Shown here piece after piece: positions 31,834-40,122 of a stretch of 64,000 bases of DNA (position 1 is the first letter of the stretch; every line of letters starts with the position of its first letter). The stretch covers positions 186,001 through 250,000 of the forward strand of contig NZ_KB894407.1 of assembly GCF_000374445.1 (NCBI RefSeq). The letters run 5' to 3'. The translations under genes were made by a program, and so were the position numbers. The stretch is from Actinokineospora enzanensis DSM 44649. Its GTDB lineage: Bacteria; Actinomycetota; Actinomycetes; Mycobacteriales; Pseudonocardiaceae. Below the pieces are notes generated by a model. It did not search any database. It had not been told where the DNA came from and saw nothing but the letters and a program-made list of their open reading frames with translations.

Positions 31834-33741
31834 TCATGGGGTGGAGAGCCAGGGGTGGAATTCCGTGTCCCGGATGAGGTGGCCCTGTTTCAGGTGTTCC
31901 TCCCGGATCGACAGCATCAGGTCCCGCATCGTCACCGATCTCCCGGCTGCTGCGGCGAGGTAGGCCGCGCCGACGGCGCAGGCGCGGATGGCGCCGCCTG
32001 CCAGTTCGAAGCGGTCGGCGCAGGTGGTGAGGTCGACGTCGGCTGCGCGGGGCAGGTCGGGGCCCAGGCATGTCTCCCACAACAGCCTGCGGTGTGCGGC
32101 GTCCGGTACCGGGAAGGCGGCGATCACGTCCAGGCGACGGGTGAAGGCCTCGTCCAGGTTGGCGCGGAGGTTGGTGGTCAGTACGGCGATTCCGTCGAAG
32201 GATTCCATGCGCTGCAACAGGTATGCGGATTCCATGTTCGCGTACCGGTCCCGCGAGTCGCTCACCGCCGAGCGTTTGCCGAACAGGGCGTCGGCCTCGT
32301 CGAACAGCAGGACGCCGTTGACGCCCGCCGCTTCGGCGAATACCCGGTCGAGGTTCTTCTCCGTCTCGCCGATGTACTTGTCCACGACCGTCGACAGGTC
32401 GACCACGTACAGGTCCATGCCCAGGTCCGCCGCCACGACCTCGGCCGCCATCGTCTTCCCGGTGCCCGACTCGCCCGCGAACAGCGCCAGCACGCCCCGT
32501 CCGCGTCCGCCGCCGGGGCGCATTCGCCACGTGCCCAGGACCGTGTCCCGGAATCGTGCCCGTGCCGCCAGTTCCCGCAACTGGTTGCGTGTCCGTTCCG
32601 GGACGACCAGGTCGTCCCAGCCGACCGCGGGCGTGATCCGTCGTGCGAGGCGGGACAGTCCGGCGCCGTTCTGGCTGCGGATGCCCTCCCGCAGGTCGGC
32701 CACGGTGATCGCGCGCCCGTCCCGTTCCGCCAACCGGGACGCGACCGAGACGGCCGCGCGCATCTGGCCGCCGGTCAGTCGGAACGCGGACAGCTCGTTC
32801 TCCGGGAATCCGTCCAGCACGGTCGCCCAACTCGGGGCGGGACCGGCCTCGACCGGCACCGGTGTCACCGGTGCCCATTTCGGGTCCCACGCGCCGGAAC
32901 CGTGCAACACCAGCGATACCTCGTGCGTCAACAACTCCCGCAACGCCGCGGGCGGCATCTCGTCGGCCGGTCCCACGACCAGGCACGCCCGCCGCAACCG
33001 GGCCTCCCGCACCAGCAACGGGACAAGTTCCACCGCGTTGCTCACCCCGCCGAGTGCAACAACCACCGCCGGGCCTGCAACTTCCGGTTCTCCGCGTACA
33101 TAGACCGGCATTCCCGGCCGCACCGTGGCAATCGACAGCTCACAGCCGGAATCCGGGACTTCCCGCGGGCCGGGCAGGCCCGGCTCGATCCGGGCGCATC
33201 GGGCCAGTCGCGGGTCCAGGTCGTGCGATCCCAGCAGGTGTGCCGACACGGTGTCGGGTACGCGCAACTCCCGGGCCAGGAAAGGTTGATCCTCGGCGAG
33301 TACCTCCACCAGCCCGCCCGCCACCAGTGGCGCGTGTGGGAGGAAACGGAACCGTCCGGGACCGGCCTGGGACTGTCCGCACAGCGACAACGCCAGCCCG
33401 ATCGTCGGTCGCCTGCGGGTGACGTCGTCGTTGAGGTAGCCGTAGAGCCGCTCGAACCGCGCGTCCAGGTCGGGGGCCAGGGCGACCAGCAGGAACTCCA
33501 GGTCCAGGCCGGTCAGCCCGAACGCGGCCGCCAGCTCGCCGTCCACCGCGTCCGGGATGTCGATCTCGGCAGGCACGTCCGGCGGCCCGGCCAGCAACTC
33601 CCGGACCGTCTCGTCCGTCAGGTACAGGCCGCGGTACGGGTCGGTCAGGCCGGGATCCCGGGCCGACCGGTCCGCCACGGCCTTGCGGACGCGGTGTTCC
33701 ACCGCGCCCAGGCGGTGCCACAGACGGGACAGCTCGGTCAT
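31834..33741 (-). CDS. AAA+ ATPase of the CIS (Afp15-like)
   Basis: Protein of 635 residues: an N-terminal non-catalytic half with a degenerate first ATPase-like region, then a full AAA+ module with Walker A (GESGTGKT), Walker B (GVLLFDEADALFGKR), sensor 1 (VLTTNLRANLDEAF) and an arginine finger region (TRRLDVIAAFPVPD). Each eCIS carries one such ATPase, believed to help assemble or recycle the particle. Start ATG 33741 overlaps the DUF4255 stop (ATGA 33738-33741). It is the last gene of the second CIS operon. Confidence 0.93.
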   Translation of the reverse strand: MTELSRLWHRLGAVEHRVRKAVADRSARDPGLTDPYRGLYLTDETVRELLAGPPDVPAEIDIPDAVDGELAAAFGLTGLDLEFLLVALAPDLDARFERLYGYLNDDVTRRRPTIGLALSLCGQSQAGPGRFRFLPHAPLVAGGLVEVLAEDQPFLARELRVPDTVSAHLLGSHDLDPRLARCARIEPGLPGPREVPDSGCELSIATVRPGMPVYVRGEPEVAGPAVVVALGGVSNAVELVPLLVREARLRRACLVVGPADEMPPAALRELLTHEVSLVLHGSGAWDPKWAPVTPVPVEAGPAPSWATVLDGFPENELSAFRLTGGQMRAAVSVASRLAERDGRAITVADLREGIRSQNGAGLSRLARRITPAVGWDDLVVPERTRNQLRELAARARFRDTVLGTWRMRPGGGRGRGVLALFAGESGTGKTMAAEVVAADLGMDLYVVDLSTVVDKYIGETEKNLDRVFAEAAGVNGVLLFDEADALFGKRSAVSDSRDRYANMESAYLLQRMESFDGIAVLTTNLRANLDEAFTRRLDVIAAFPVPDAAHRRLLWETCLGPDLPRAADVDLTTCADRFELAGGAIRACAVGAAYLAAAAGRSVTMRDLMLSIREEHLKQGHLIRDTEFHPWLSTP

Positions 33742-34403
33742 CGGCCGCCCCGACGTCGGCGGATCGGGACCCGGGGACGGGACGCGGCGAAACCGTCGGA
33801 CGGGGCGGAACCCTCGTAGCGCAGGCGACGGTCCGGGTCGGCGCCGGTGCGGACCACCAGGCCGTCGGTGACCGGCGGGCCGACCGGCTTGCGTTCGCGC
33901 GCCAGCGGTGCGACGACCCGCAGGTTCACCGCCGCCTTCAACCGGCCCTCCAGTGCCGACCACACCTCGGTCGCGGCCTCCCCGTCGGTCACCGGGCCCG
34001 CCGACTGGAACAGCACCGACCGGCCGAGCTCGGCCAATGACCCGGTCAACCACCGAGGTTGCAACACGTCCCGACCCGCGACCGCTCGGAGTACATCGGC
34101 GAGCAATCGGTGCTCGTCGCGTGGTCGCGAGGTCCACACCGTGGCCAGGTAGGACAGCTGGAACCACAGCGGCGGCTCGCGACGGCCGAGCGTGGTGCCC
34201 TCCTCGTCCACCTCGTCCTGGGCGCCGGTGAGTCTGCGCGTGGTGTCCTCGCGCAGGTCGTAGAGAAACACGCTGATCGTCGGCGAGGTCAGCTTGGCCG
34301 CCCACTCCTTGGTCGGCGCCTCGAAGTCCAGGTCGACGCCCTCGGCGGGCAGGCCCTCCTCGGCCAGCATCAACCGCAGCGCCTCGTCCACCTCGTCGAT
34401 CAT
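33738..34403 (-). CDS. DUF4255 (Pvc16-like) tail terminator/cap protein (CIS)
   Basis: Protein of 221 residues with the DUF4255/Pvc16_N pattern: MIDEVDEALRLMLAEE...LDFEAPTKEWAAKLTSPTISVFLYDLREDTTRR, then PPLWFQLSYLATVWTSRPRDEHRLL. In eCIS this protein caps the distal end of tube and sheath. A basic, disordered C-terminal tail (from about residue 190) is extra relative to the core. Start ATG 34403. It is 16 bases behind the secreted propeller gene and overlaps the ATPase gene, so the three form one operon. Confidence 0.9.
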   Translation of the reverse strand: MIDEVDEALRLMLAEEGLPAEGVDLDFEAPTKEWAAKLTSPTISVFLYDLREDTTRRLTGAQDEVDEEGTTLGRREPPLWFQLSYLATVWTSRPRDEHRLLADVLRAVAGRDVLQPRWLTGSLAELGRSVLFQSAGPVTDGEAATEVWSALEGRLKAAVNLRVVAPLARERKPVGPPVTDGLVVRTGADPDRRLRYEGSAPSDGFAASRPRVPIRRRRGGR

Positions 34404-34419
34404 CGCGGCTCTCCCCGGC

Positions 34420-37400
34420 TCATCGGCGGCTCACCACGCCCGGCGGCGCGATCGTGCCGCTGACCACCAGGAACGGTGTCGTCACCGGCCCGAACCCCGG
34501 CCCGCTCGCGGTGATGACGCGCGGCCCGGTCTGGTCCTTGGCCAGGATCAGCAGCTGGGCGGTGAACCTCCCGTCACCGCGCGGGAACGTCGGTGCTGCG
34601 GCGGCCGTGATGCCCGGCGTCCAGGTCAGCACCACCGGCGCGCCCGGCGGGAAGTCCTCGCCGCGCACCGACGTCACGAATCCGGGTTTACCGATCGGCG
34701 GCACCGCGACAATGCGCGGCAACAGCACCCGCAACGTGGTGCGGGCCTGGTTGTCCCGTCGGTCGTTGTCGGAACCGGTGGTCTGCAACGTGGCGGTGAT
34801 CGTCGCGGTCAGCGGCGTGTTCGGACGCAACAGCACCTGCGTGACCGAGGTGGCGCCCGGGGCAAGATCGGGCACCGGGCACCCGGCCACGGCACAACCC
34901 GGTGGCAGTGCTCCGATCGGGATCTGCGGGGGCAATCCGAACCCGAGCCGCAGTCCGGTCGCGATGGACCCGCCGGTGTTGCGCACCGTGTAGGTCACCA
35001 CCGTCGAACCGCCCACATAGGACGGATTCGGCTGCGCGACCACCGCGACACCGGGCCCGGCGGGCGGTGGTGGTGCCGGTGCGGGCGGTGGAGGCGGCGG
35101 GATCGTCGGCGGTGTCGTGGGTGGCGGCGGCGGGGGCGGGACGTCGACCGGGACGAGGGTGCTGTCCGAGTTGTCGCCCGGCCGGGTGTCGAGCACGCTG
35201 CCCGTCACCGTCCAGTCCAGCACGTGCGTCCCGGGGCCGACCGGCGCCAGATCGGCGGTCACGGTGACCGCGGCGCCCGGTTGGAGCAAGCCCAGATCGC
35301 ACCGAGGCAGGTCGGAGGAACACGCGCCGCGCAATCGGATCAATCGGAGCCCGTCCGGCACCGCGACCTGCACGATCGTGACCGGCGACGGCCCGGGTCC
35401 CCGGTTGGTCACGGTCACCGTCACGGAGGTGTCGGTCCCGACCGTCGCGCGCGCGGCGACCGGCGGCGCGGTGAGGTCGAGATCGACCGCCAGCTGCCAG
35501 GTCGGCTCCTTCTGCCGTCCGGGCAGGTGCTCGCCCAGCCGGGTCAGCTTCCGGGTGGTCAGGTCGAAGATCACCAGCGACTCGGCCGAGTTGGGGTCAC
35601 GCGCCCGCCGTTTGGTCAGCACGGCCTGGCTGCCGTCCGGCGAGAACGAGATGTCGCGCGGCTGGAACGGGCCGTTCGGCGCGGTCAACGGACCGGCGCA
35701 CGAGGTCTGGTCGGTCGGCAGCAGCACCTCGCAGCCCAGGTTCGACAGGGTGACCCGCACCAGCCCGTCGTTCTCCCGGTTGAACACGACCGTGCGCCCG
35801 TCGGGGGCGAACGCGGGACTGTCGTCGGTCGTGTCGCACGCGAACCCGCACACCGCCGCGCTGATGTCCCGCTGCCGGTCCAGCCCGTCCGCCCGCGCGG
35901 TCCACACGTGCTGCGTGCGCGGCTGCCCCTGCGGCCCGCCCGCCACCGTGCCCCGGCTGAACGCCAGCACCTTCCCGTCCGGCGACCAGGCAGGCTGCGC
36001 GTCGTCCTCGTCCGCGGTCGGGTCCGGGTTCCGCAGCCGGGCCAGCACCTGTCCGTCGTCGACCCGCACGATCAGGATCCGGCCCGGCCCGCCCTCGCGG
36101 TTGGGCGCGCCGGGGGAGCGGCGCGCGATCGCCACCTTCGTCCCGTCCGGCGACCACGCGGCGTCGGTCTCCCAGTCGCCGGGTTTGCGATCGGCGAGCG
36201 GCAGCGGCGCGGCGTTGGAGCCATCGGCGTCGGTGAGCCAGATCCGCTGCACCCGCCTGCCGTCGATCGTCTCGAACCGGCTGACCGCGATCCGCCGCCC
36301 GTCCGGCGAGAAGCTCTGCCGCTGCGTCCACGGGTCGAACCCGTCGCCCGGGTCGAACAGCTTGCTGCTGTCGGTGCGCGCGGCCGGATCCTCGGTGAGT
36401 ACGGGGATGCCGAAGTCGCGCGGATCGGCTCCGTCCGGCCGGATGTCCTGCATCGTGGCGACGTTGCGGGTGATCGGGTCGGTGCGGGTGACGACGAGCT
36501 TGCCGTCGAGCCAGGTGGGCGAGTCGACGCGGCGGTCCTCGGTGAGGAGGACCACCGGGTCGGCCTGGGTCGGGAAGGCGGCCTGGACTCGGTAGACGAT
36601 ATCGACCGTGCCGCGCGGTTCCGGATCGCCGGGACAGCCGCAGACGTGGTTGAGACTGAGGAAGAGCAGTGTCCGACCGTCGGGCATCCAGACGGGCCAA
36701 CGGGTCTGCCAGCCCGCGCGGGTGCCGGTGAAGAGCGGGCCCGCGGTGGAACGGATGGTCTGGTCGTCCTCTGTGGACGGATTGCCGTCGGTGTCGAGGG
36801 TGTAGGCGATGATGTCGTCGGTGGGGTTCCAGGCCGGTTGGATCGCGCCGCCGACGGGCTCGTTCGTGACCTGGGCGGCCGCGAGGTGGGAGACCGGGGT
36901 GCGATAGACCTGCCAGTTCCCGTTGGCGTCACAGGAATAGGCGATCTCGCTGCCGTCGGGGGAGAAGCTGGGCCACTCCTCGTTGTCCGGGGTGTCGGTC
37001 AGCCTGCGCAGGTCGGTGCCGTCGGTGCGGACGAGCCAGAGGTCCCGCTGGTCGTCACCGGCCGCGTCGAAGGCCACCCACCGGCGGTCGGGGGACAGGT
37101 GCGGGTGCGCGGCGTCCATGCCCGTGGTGAGCCTGCGGATGTCGCCGTCGGCGGTCCGCAGGTAGACCTGCGGCTTGGCCTCGTCGCGGAGGCTGGTGAA
37201 GACCAGGAGGTCGCCGCTCGCGAACGAGTTCTGGTCGTAGTGCGCGGGAACCGTGTCGAAGATCGGATCCGAGTGCTCGGTCGACACCGCGACCCCGATG
37301 CCCCGGTGCTCGGTCCCGGCGTACGCGATCCGCTCGGTCGGCGCGGCCACAGTGGACGGAACCGGCCCCTGCCCCGCGGCGGGCACCTCGCACAGCGCCA

Positions 37401-37452
37401 TCACCGCGACGAGCACGGCCCCCAACCGGACAAGCCCTCCACGTCGCTCCAC
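34420..37452 (-). CDS. Secreted WD40-like/TolB beta-propeller with C-terminal CARDB/DUF11 domains
   Basis: Exported protein of 1010 residues. GTG 37452 gives a basic N terminus plus hydrophobic signal peptide (LVRLGAVLVAVMALCEVPAAG); longer starts spoil it. Many PD40/TolB repeats follow (for example DAAHPHLSPDRRWVAFDAAGDDQRDLWLVRTDGTDLRRLT, EEWPSFSPDGSEIAYS) over about 650 residues. Two CARDB/DUF11-like Ig domains are joined by a Pro-rich linker, and a last beta domain follows (residues about 920-1010). Not a standard structural CIS part, yet it begins the operon with DUF4255 and the AAA+ ATPase. It may act as an exterior receptor or envelope component; that is inference. Confidence 0.85.
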   Translation of the reverse strand: MERRGGLVRLGAVLVAVMALCEVPAAGQGPVPSTVAAPTERIAYAGTEHRGIGVAVSTEHSDPIFDTVPAHYDQNSFASGDLLVFTSLRDEAKPQVYLRTADGDIRRLTTGMDAAHPHLSPDRRWVAFDAAGDDQRDLWLVRTDGTDLRRLTDTPDNEEWPSFSPDGSEIAYSCDANGNWQVYRTPVSHLAAAQVTNEPVGGAIQPAWNPTDDIIAYTLDTDGNPSTEDDQTIRSTAGPLFTGTRAGWQTRWPVWMPDGRTLLFLSLNHVCGCPGDPEPRGTVDIVYRVQAAFPTQADPVVLLTEDRRVDSPTWLDGKLVVTRTDPITRNVATMQDIRPDGADPRDFGIPVLTEDPAARTDSSKLFDPGDGFDPWTQRQSFSPDGRRIAVSRFETIDGRRVQRIWLTDADGSNAAPLPLADRKPGDWETDAAWSPDGTKVAIARRSPGAPNREGGPGRILIVRVDDGQVLARLRNPDPTADEDDAQPAWSPDGKVLAFSRGTVAGGPQGQPRTQHVWTARADGLDRQRDISAAVCGFACDTTDDSPAFAPDGRTVVFNRENDGLVRVTLSNLGCEVLLPTDQTSCAGPLTAPNGPFQPRDISFSPDGSQAVLTKRRARDPNSAESLVIFDLTTRKLTRLGEHLPGRQKEPTWQLAVDLDLTAPPVAARATVGTDTSVTVTVTNRGPGPSPVTIVQVAVPDGLRLIRLRGACSSDLPRCDLGLLQPGAAVTVTADLAPVGPGTHVLDWTVTGSVLDTRPGDNSDSTLVPVDVPPPPPPPTTPPTIPPPPPPAPAPPPPAGPGVAVVAQPNPSYVGGSTVVTYTVRNTGGSIATGLRLGFGLPPQIPIGALPPGCAVAGCPVPDLAPGATSVTQVLLRPNTPLTATITATLQTTGSDNDRRDNQARTTLRVLLPRIVAVPPIGKPGFVTSVRGEDFPPGAPVVLTWTPGITAAAAPTFPRGDGRFTAQLLILAKDQTGPRVITASGPGFGPVTTPFLVVSGTIAPPGVVSRR

Positions 37453-37865
37453 AGCTCTCGATCCTGGCGGCCGGGTGGGTCCTGGCCGAGGAGCGCGGGG
37501 GCATGTCCGGGGGAAGGTGGGGGAGGGGGATCGGGCAAGGCGCGGGCCGGGTTGTGCACAACCTCGCCGATTCATGCACAGCTCACGGTCGGGGGATATC
37601 GACAGCTTTCATGATCGCCTAGGGTTCCTCGTATAGGGCGGGTTTGCCCCCGGGTGGGTGGGGGCGTGTCGTGGGGTGGGATGCGGGGGAGTGCGGGCAT
37701 TCCGCGGTGTGGCGGGGATTTCGGGTGCCCGTTTCGCGTGGGGTGGAATCAAGGGAGTCGCGAAGGCATCTCGTGCACGGCACGCTCCTACCGGCCCGGA
37801 GGTGGTCGGCGTCGGCAGGGGGTGGCAGGGGTTGTGCAGGGCCGGTGGGGATCGGGGTGCGGGGA
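37453..37865. other. Intergenic region upstream of the second CIS operon
   Basis: About 410 bases between the propeller gene start and the LuxR gene stop. It must hold the promoter of the propeller/DUF4255/ATPase operon, but no convincing -35/-10 pair or operator was recognised. GGCGATCATGAAAGC-type AT-richer sequence near 37600-37640 (minus strand) is the most promoter-like part. Confidence 0.35.
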
Positions 37866-38531
37866 TCAGATCAGGCCCTGGCGGAGCGCGTAGCCGACGG
37901 CGTGGGCGCGGTTTCGGAGGTGGAGACGGGTGGTGATCTCGTGCAGGATGTTCTTCACCGTCCGTTCCGAGTAGGACATCTTGTCGGCGATCTCGCCGGT
38001 GTCGAAACCCTCCGCGATCAGGCGCAGGACGTCGACCTCGCGGGCGGTCAGCGTCGAGAGGGTCAGGCCGCGCGGGTCGAGTACCTCGCGCTGGAGGCGG
38101 CCGACGTGGTCGATGAGCTGGCCGAGGAGGTCGCCGGGGAGGACGCCCTCGCCGCGGGACATGGCGGTGACCATGTCGGTGAGGCGGTCGGCGCTGGCCG
38201 TGGCGCGGCGCAGGACGGCCGCGACGCCGCATTCCAGGGCGGTCTGCAGGGCGGTGCGTTCGAAGCGGCCGACGACCAGGCCGACGCGGGAGGTGGTGTG
38301 CCGGAGTTTGCGCAGGACCTGGACCGCCGAGTCGTCGACCTGGTCGACCACCACGAGGGCGACCGCGGCGGTGTGCGCGTCGGTGTCCGCGAGCAGCTCG
38401 ACCGTCGGCTGGTGGCGGAGCTGGTGCACGACGCCCGCGCGCAGGATCGGGTCCTCGGCGTGGACGGCGACGGCGACCCGGTGCGTCGGGCCGCCGTAGG
38501 TGGTGGTGATCGGTTCGATCGTGGTGGTCAT
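37866..38531 (-). CDS. LuxR-family regulator with atypical receiver domain
   Basis: Regulator of 221 residues: an N-terminal receiver-like domain and a C-terminal LuxR helix-turn-helix (LTAREVDVLRLIAEGFDTGEIADKMSYSERTVKNILHEITTRLHLRNRAHAVGYALRQG). The receiver looks degenerate: the usual switch Lys is replaced by Arg (AAVLRRATAS), and the expected phosphorylation site reads VVVDQVDD. It may thus work without phosphorylation. ATG 38531 is preceded by GGAGGGAGAG. No kinase is adjacent. It sits between the second CIS operon and a divergent membrane protein gene and is the best candidate for a pathway-specific regulator of the locus. Confidence 0.88.
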   Translation of the reverse strand: MTTTIEPITTTYGGPTHRVAVAVHAEDPILRAGVVHQLRHQPTVELLADTDAHTAAVALVVVDQVDDSAVQVLRKLRHTTSRVGLVVGRFERTALQTALECGVAAVLRRATASADRLTDMVTAMSRGEGVLPGDLLGQLIDHVGRLQREVLDPRGLTLSTLTAREVDVLRLIAEGFDTGEIADKMSYSERTVKNILHEITTRLHLRNRAHAVGYALRQGLI

Positions 38532-38622
38532 GTCTCTCCCTCCAAGGCAGGGCAATCGGTGTGCCCCGGCTGTGCCCGCGCGCCCCTGCCCGCCTCCACG
38601 GCACGGGCCTAGCGTTTCGCGG

Positions 38623-39891
38623 GTGACGACTTCAGCTGAGTTGGAACTCGCGACGGTGGCCGTCGCCCCCGGCGGCGAGGCCACCACGACGCTGACCGTG
38701 CGCAACGACACCGACATCGTCGAGGCGTACACGTTCGAACCGGTCGGGCCGTGCGCGCCGTGGACCACGGTCGAGCCGGACCGGTTGTCGCTCTACCCGG
38801 GTACCGCCGAGACGGTGGTCGTCCACCTGCGTCCGCCGCGCTCGGCCGAGGTGCGCGCGGGCGAGACGCCGCTGGGCATCCGGGTGCTGCCGGTGGAGCG
38901 TCCGGACCTGGTGACGGTGCCGGAGACCACGGTCGTGATCGAGGCGTTCGGGCAGCTCGACGCCGCGCTGCGGCCGACCCGGCGGCGTACCTGGAAGTCG
39001 GCCCGGTTCCAGGTGGAACTCGGCAACCGGGGCAACACGCCCACCACGGTGACCCTCGTGCCCGTCGACACGGGCGACGATCCGCGCATCCGGGTCGACC
39101 CGACGACCGTCGACCTCGGACCCGAGGCTACCGCCTCGGCCGGTGTGCGGGTGCGAACGCGAGGGATCGTCTGGTTCGGCAAGAACACCAGCTTCCCGGT
39201 GCCGATCACCGCCACCACGGCCGAGGGCGAACGCCACGAGCTCGCCGGTGAGCTCGTGCGCATGCCCGTGCTGCCGCGTTGGCTGCTGGCCCTGCTCGCG
39301 CTGCTGGTGGCGTTGCTGCTGCTGTGGTTCACGCTGGTCCGCCCGGCCGTGCGCAGTTCCGCGCGGGAGGCGGCGGAGACCAAGGCGAAGGAAATGGTGC
39401 AGGATGGCCAGATCCAACCCGGACCGTCCAACACCGCCGCCCCGCGCCCCGGCGGCGGTCAGCCCCAGCCCGGTGGCGGCGGCGGGGGCGGTGACGGCCA
39501 GGGCGCCTCGCCCGGCACCGGTGGCGGGGTCAGCAAGCAGAGCTCCGGCACCATCGAGGTGCGCACCGGCGGCGGCCAGCCCGGCAGCGGCACCTACGTG
39601 GTCCCGCCCGGCAAGACCTTCCTGATCACCGACCTGGTGCTGGCCAACTTCCAGGGCGACGAGGGCACCCTCACCGTGGTGTTCGGCGACCGGGTGATCA
39701 CCACCATCGCGCTGGAGACCTTCCGCAACCAGGACTACCACTGGGTGACCCCGATCGAGATCACCGAGAACGGGGCCGTGACCGCCAACGTCACCTGCGA
39801 CCGCCCCGGCACCCCCGCCTCCGGCAAACAGGCCGAGACCTGCACGGAGGTGCTGAACGTCAGCGGCGAACTGCGCGATCTGCCGCGTTAG
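38623..39891 (+). CDS. Single-pass membrane protein with N-terminal Ig-like domains
   Basis: Protein of 422 residues with no signal peptide. Two Ig-like/CARDB-type domains (residues about 1-215, LATVAVAPGGEATTTLTVRNDTD...FQVELGNRGNTPTTVTLVPVDTGDDPRIRVDP), one membrane helix (LPRWLLALLALLVALLLLWFTLV), a charged stretch and a Gly/Pro/Gln-rich linker come before a C-terminal beta domain with two cysteines (NVTCDRPGTPASGKQAETC). The N-terminal domains should be cytoplasmic and the C domain outside. GTG 38623 gives a sensible N terminus (VTTSAELELATV). It flanks the CIS locus, divergent from the LuxR gene; an anchor for the particle is possible but unproven. Confidence 0.75.
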   Translation: MTTSAELELATVAVAPGGEATTTLTVRNDTDIVEAYTFEPVGPCAPWTTVEPDRLSLYPGTAETVVVHLRPPRSAEVRAGETPLGIRVLPVERPDLVTVPETTVVIEAFGQLDAALRPTRRRTWKSARFQVELGNRGNTPTTVTLVPVDTGDDPRIRVDPTTVDLGPEATASAGVRVRTRGIVWFGKNTSFPVPITATTAEGERHELAGELVRMPVLPRWLLALLALLVALLLLWFTLVRPAVRSSAREAAETKAKEMVQDGQIQPGPSNTAAPRPGGGQPQPGGGGGGGDGQGASPGTGGGVSKQSSGTIEVRTGGGQPGSGTYVVPPGKTFLITDLVLANFQGDEGTLTVVFGDRVITTIALETFRNQDYHWVTPIEITENGAVTANVTCDRPGTPASGKQAETCTEVLNVSGELRDLPR

Positions 39892-40122
39892 CCCAGCCCC
39901 GCCCGGTGTCCCGATCACGTCATCGAGGGAACCACCGGCTGCCCCCGGGCACCAGGAAGTTCCACTCACAGGATTGGATGTGGATTTCTGCCGAACCGCG
40001 TTGCTCGTTCACCCGTGTAGGTCACAGGCGGCGCCGCCCGGATGGGGGTGTGGCGTCGTCGCCCGCCTTCGGCACGATCGTGTCCGGGCGCAGCGGCGAG
40101 GGAACGAGCAGGGGGTTTCACA

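Noticed and set aside
14164-34403. Prophage or T6SS instead of eCIS
   Set aside because: No head, terminase, integrase or lysis genes and no TssJ/TssL/TssM or ClpV-type set; LysM, DUF4255, AAA+ and DUF4157 genes fit eCIS.
34294-37614. Plus-strand 1106-codon open frame
   Set aside because: It is an antisense shadow of the propeller gene, rich in Arg/Pro/Gly/His without domain sense.
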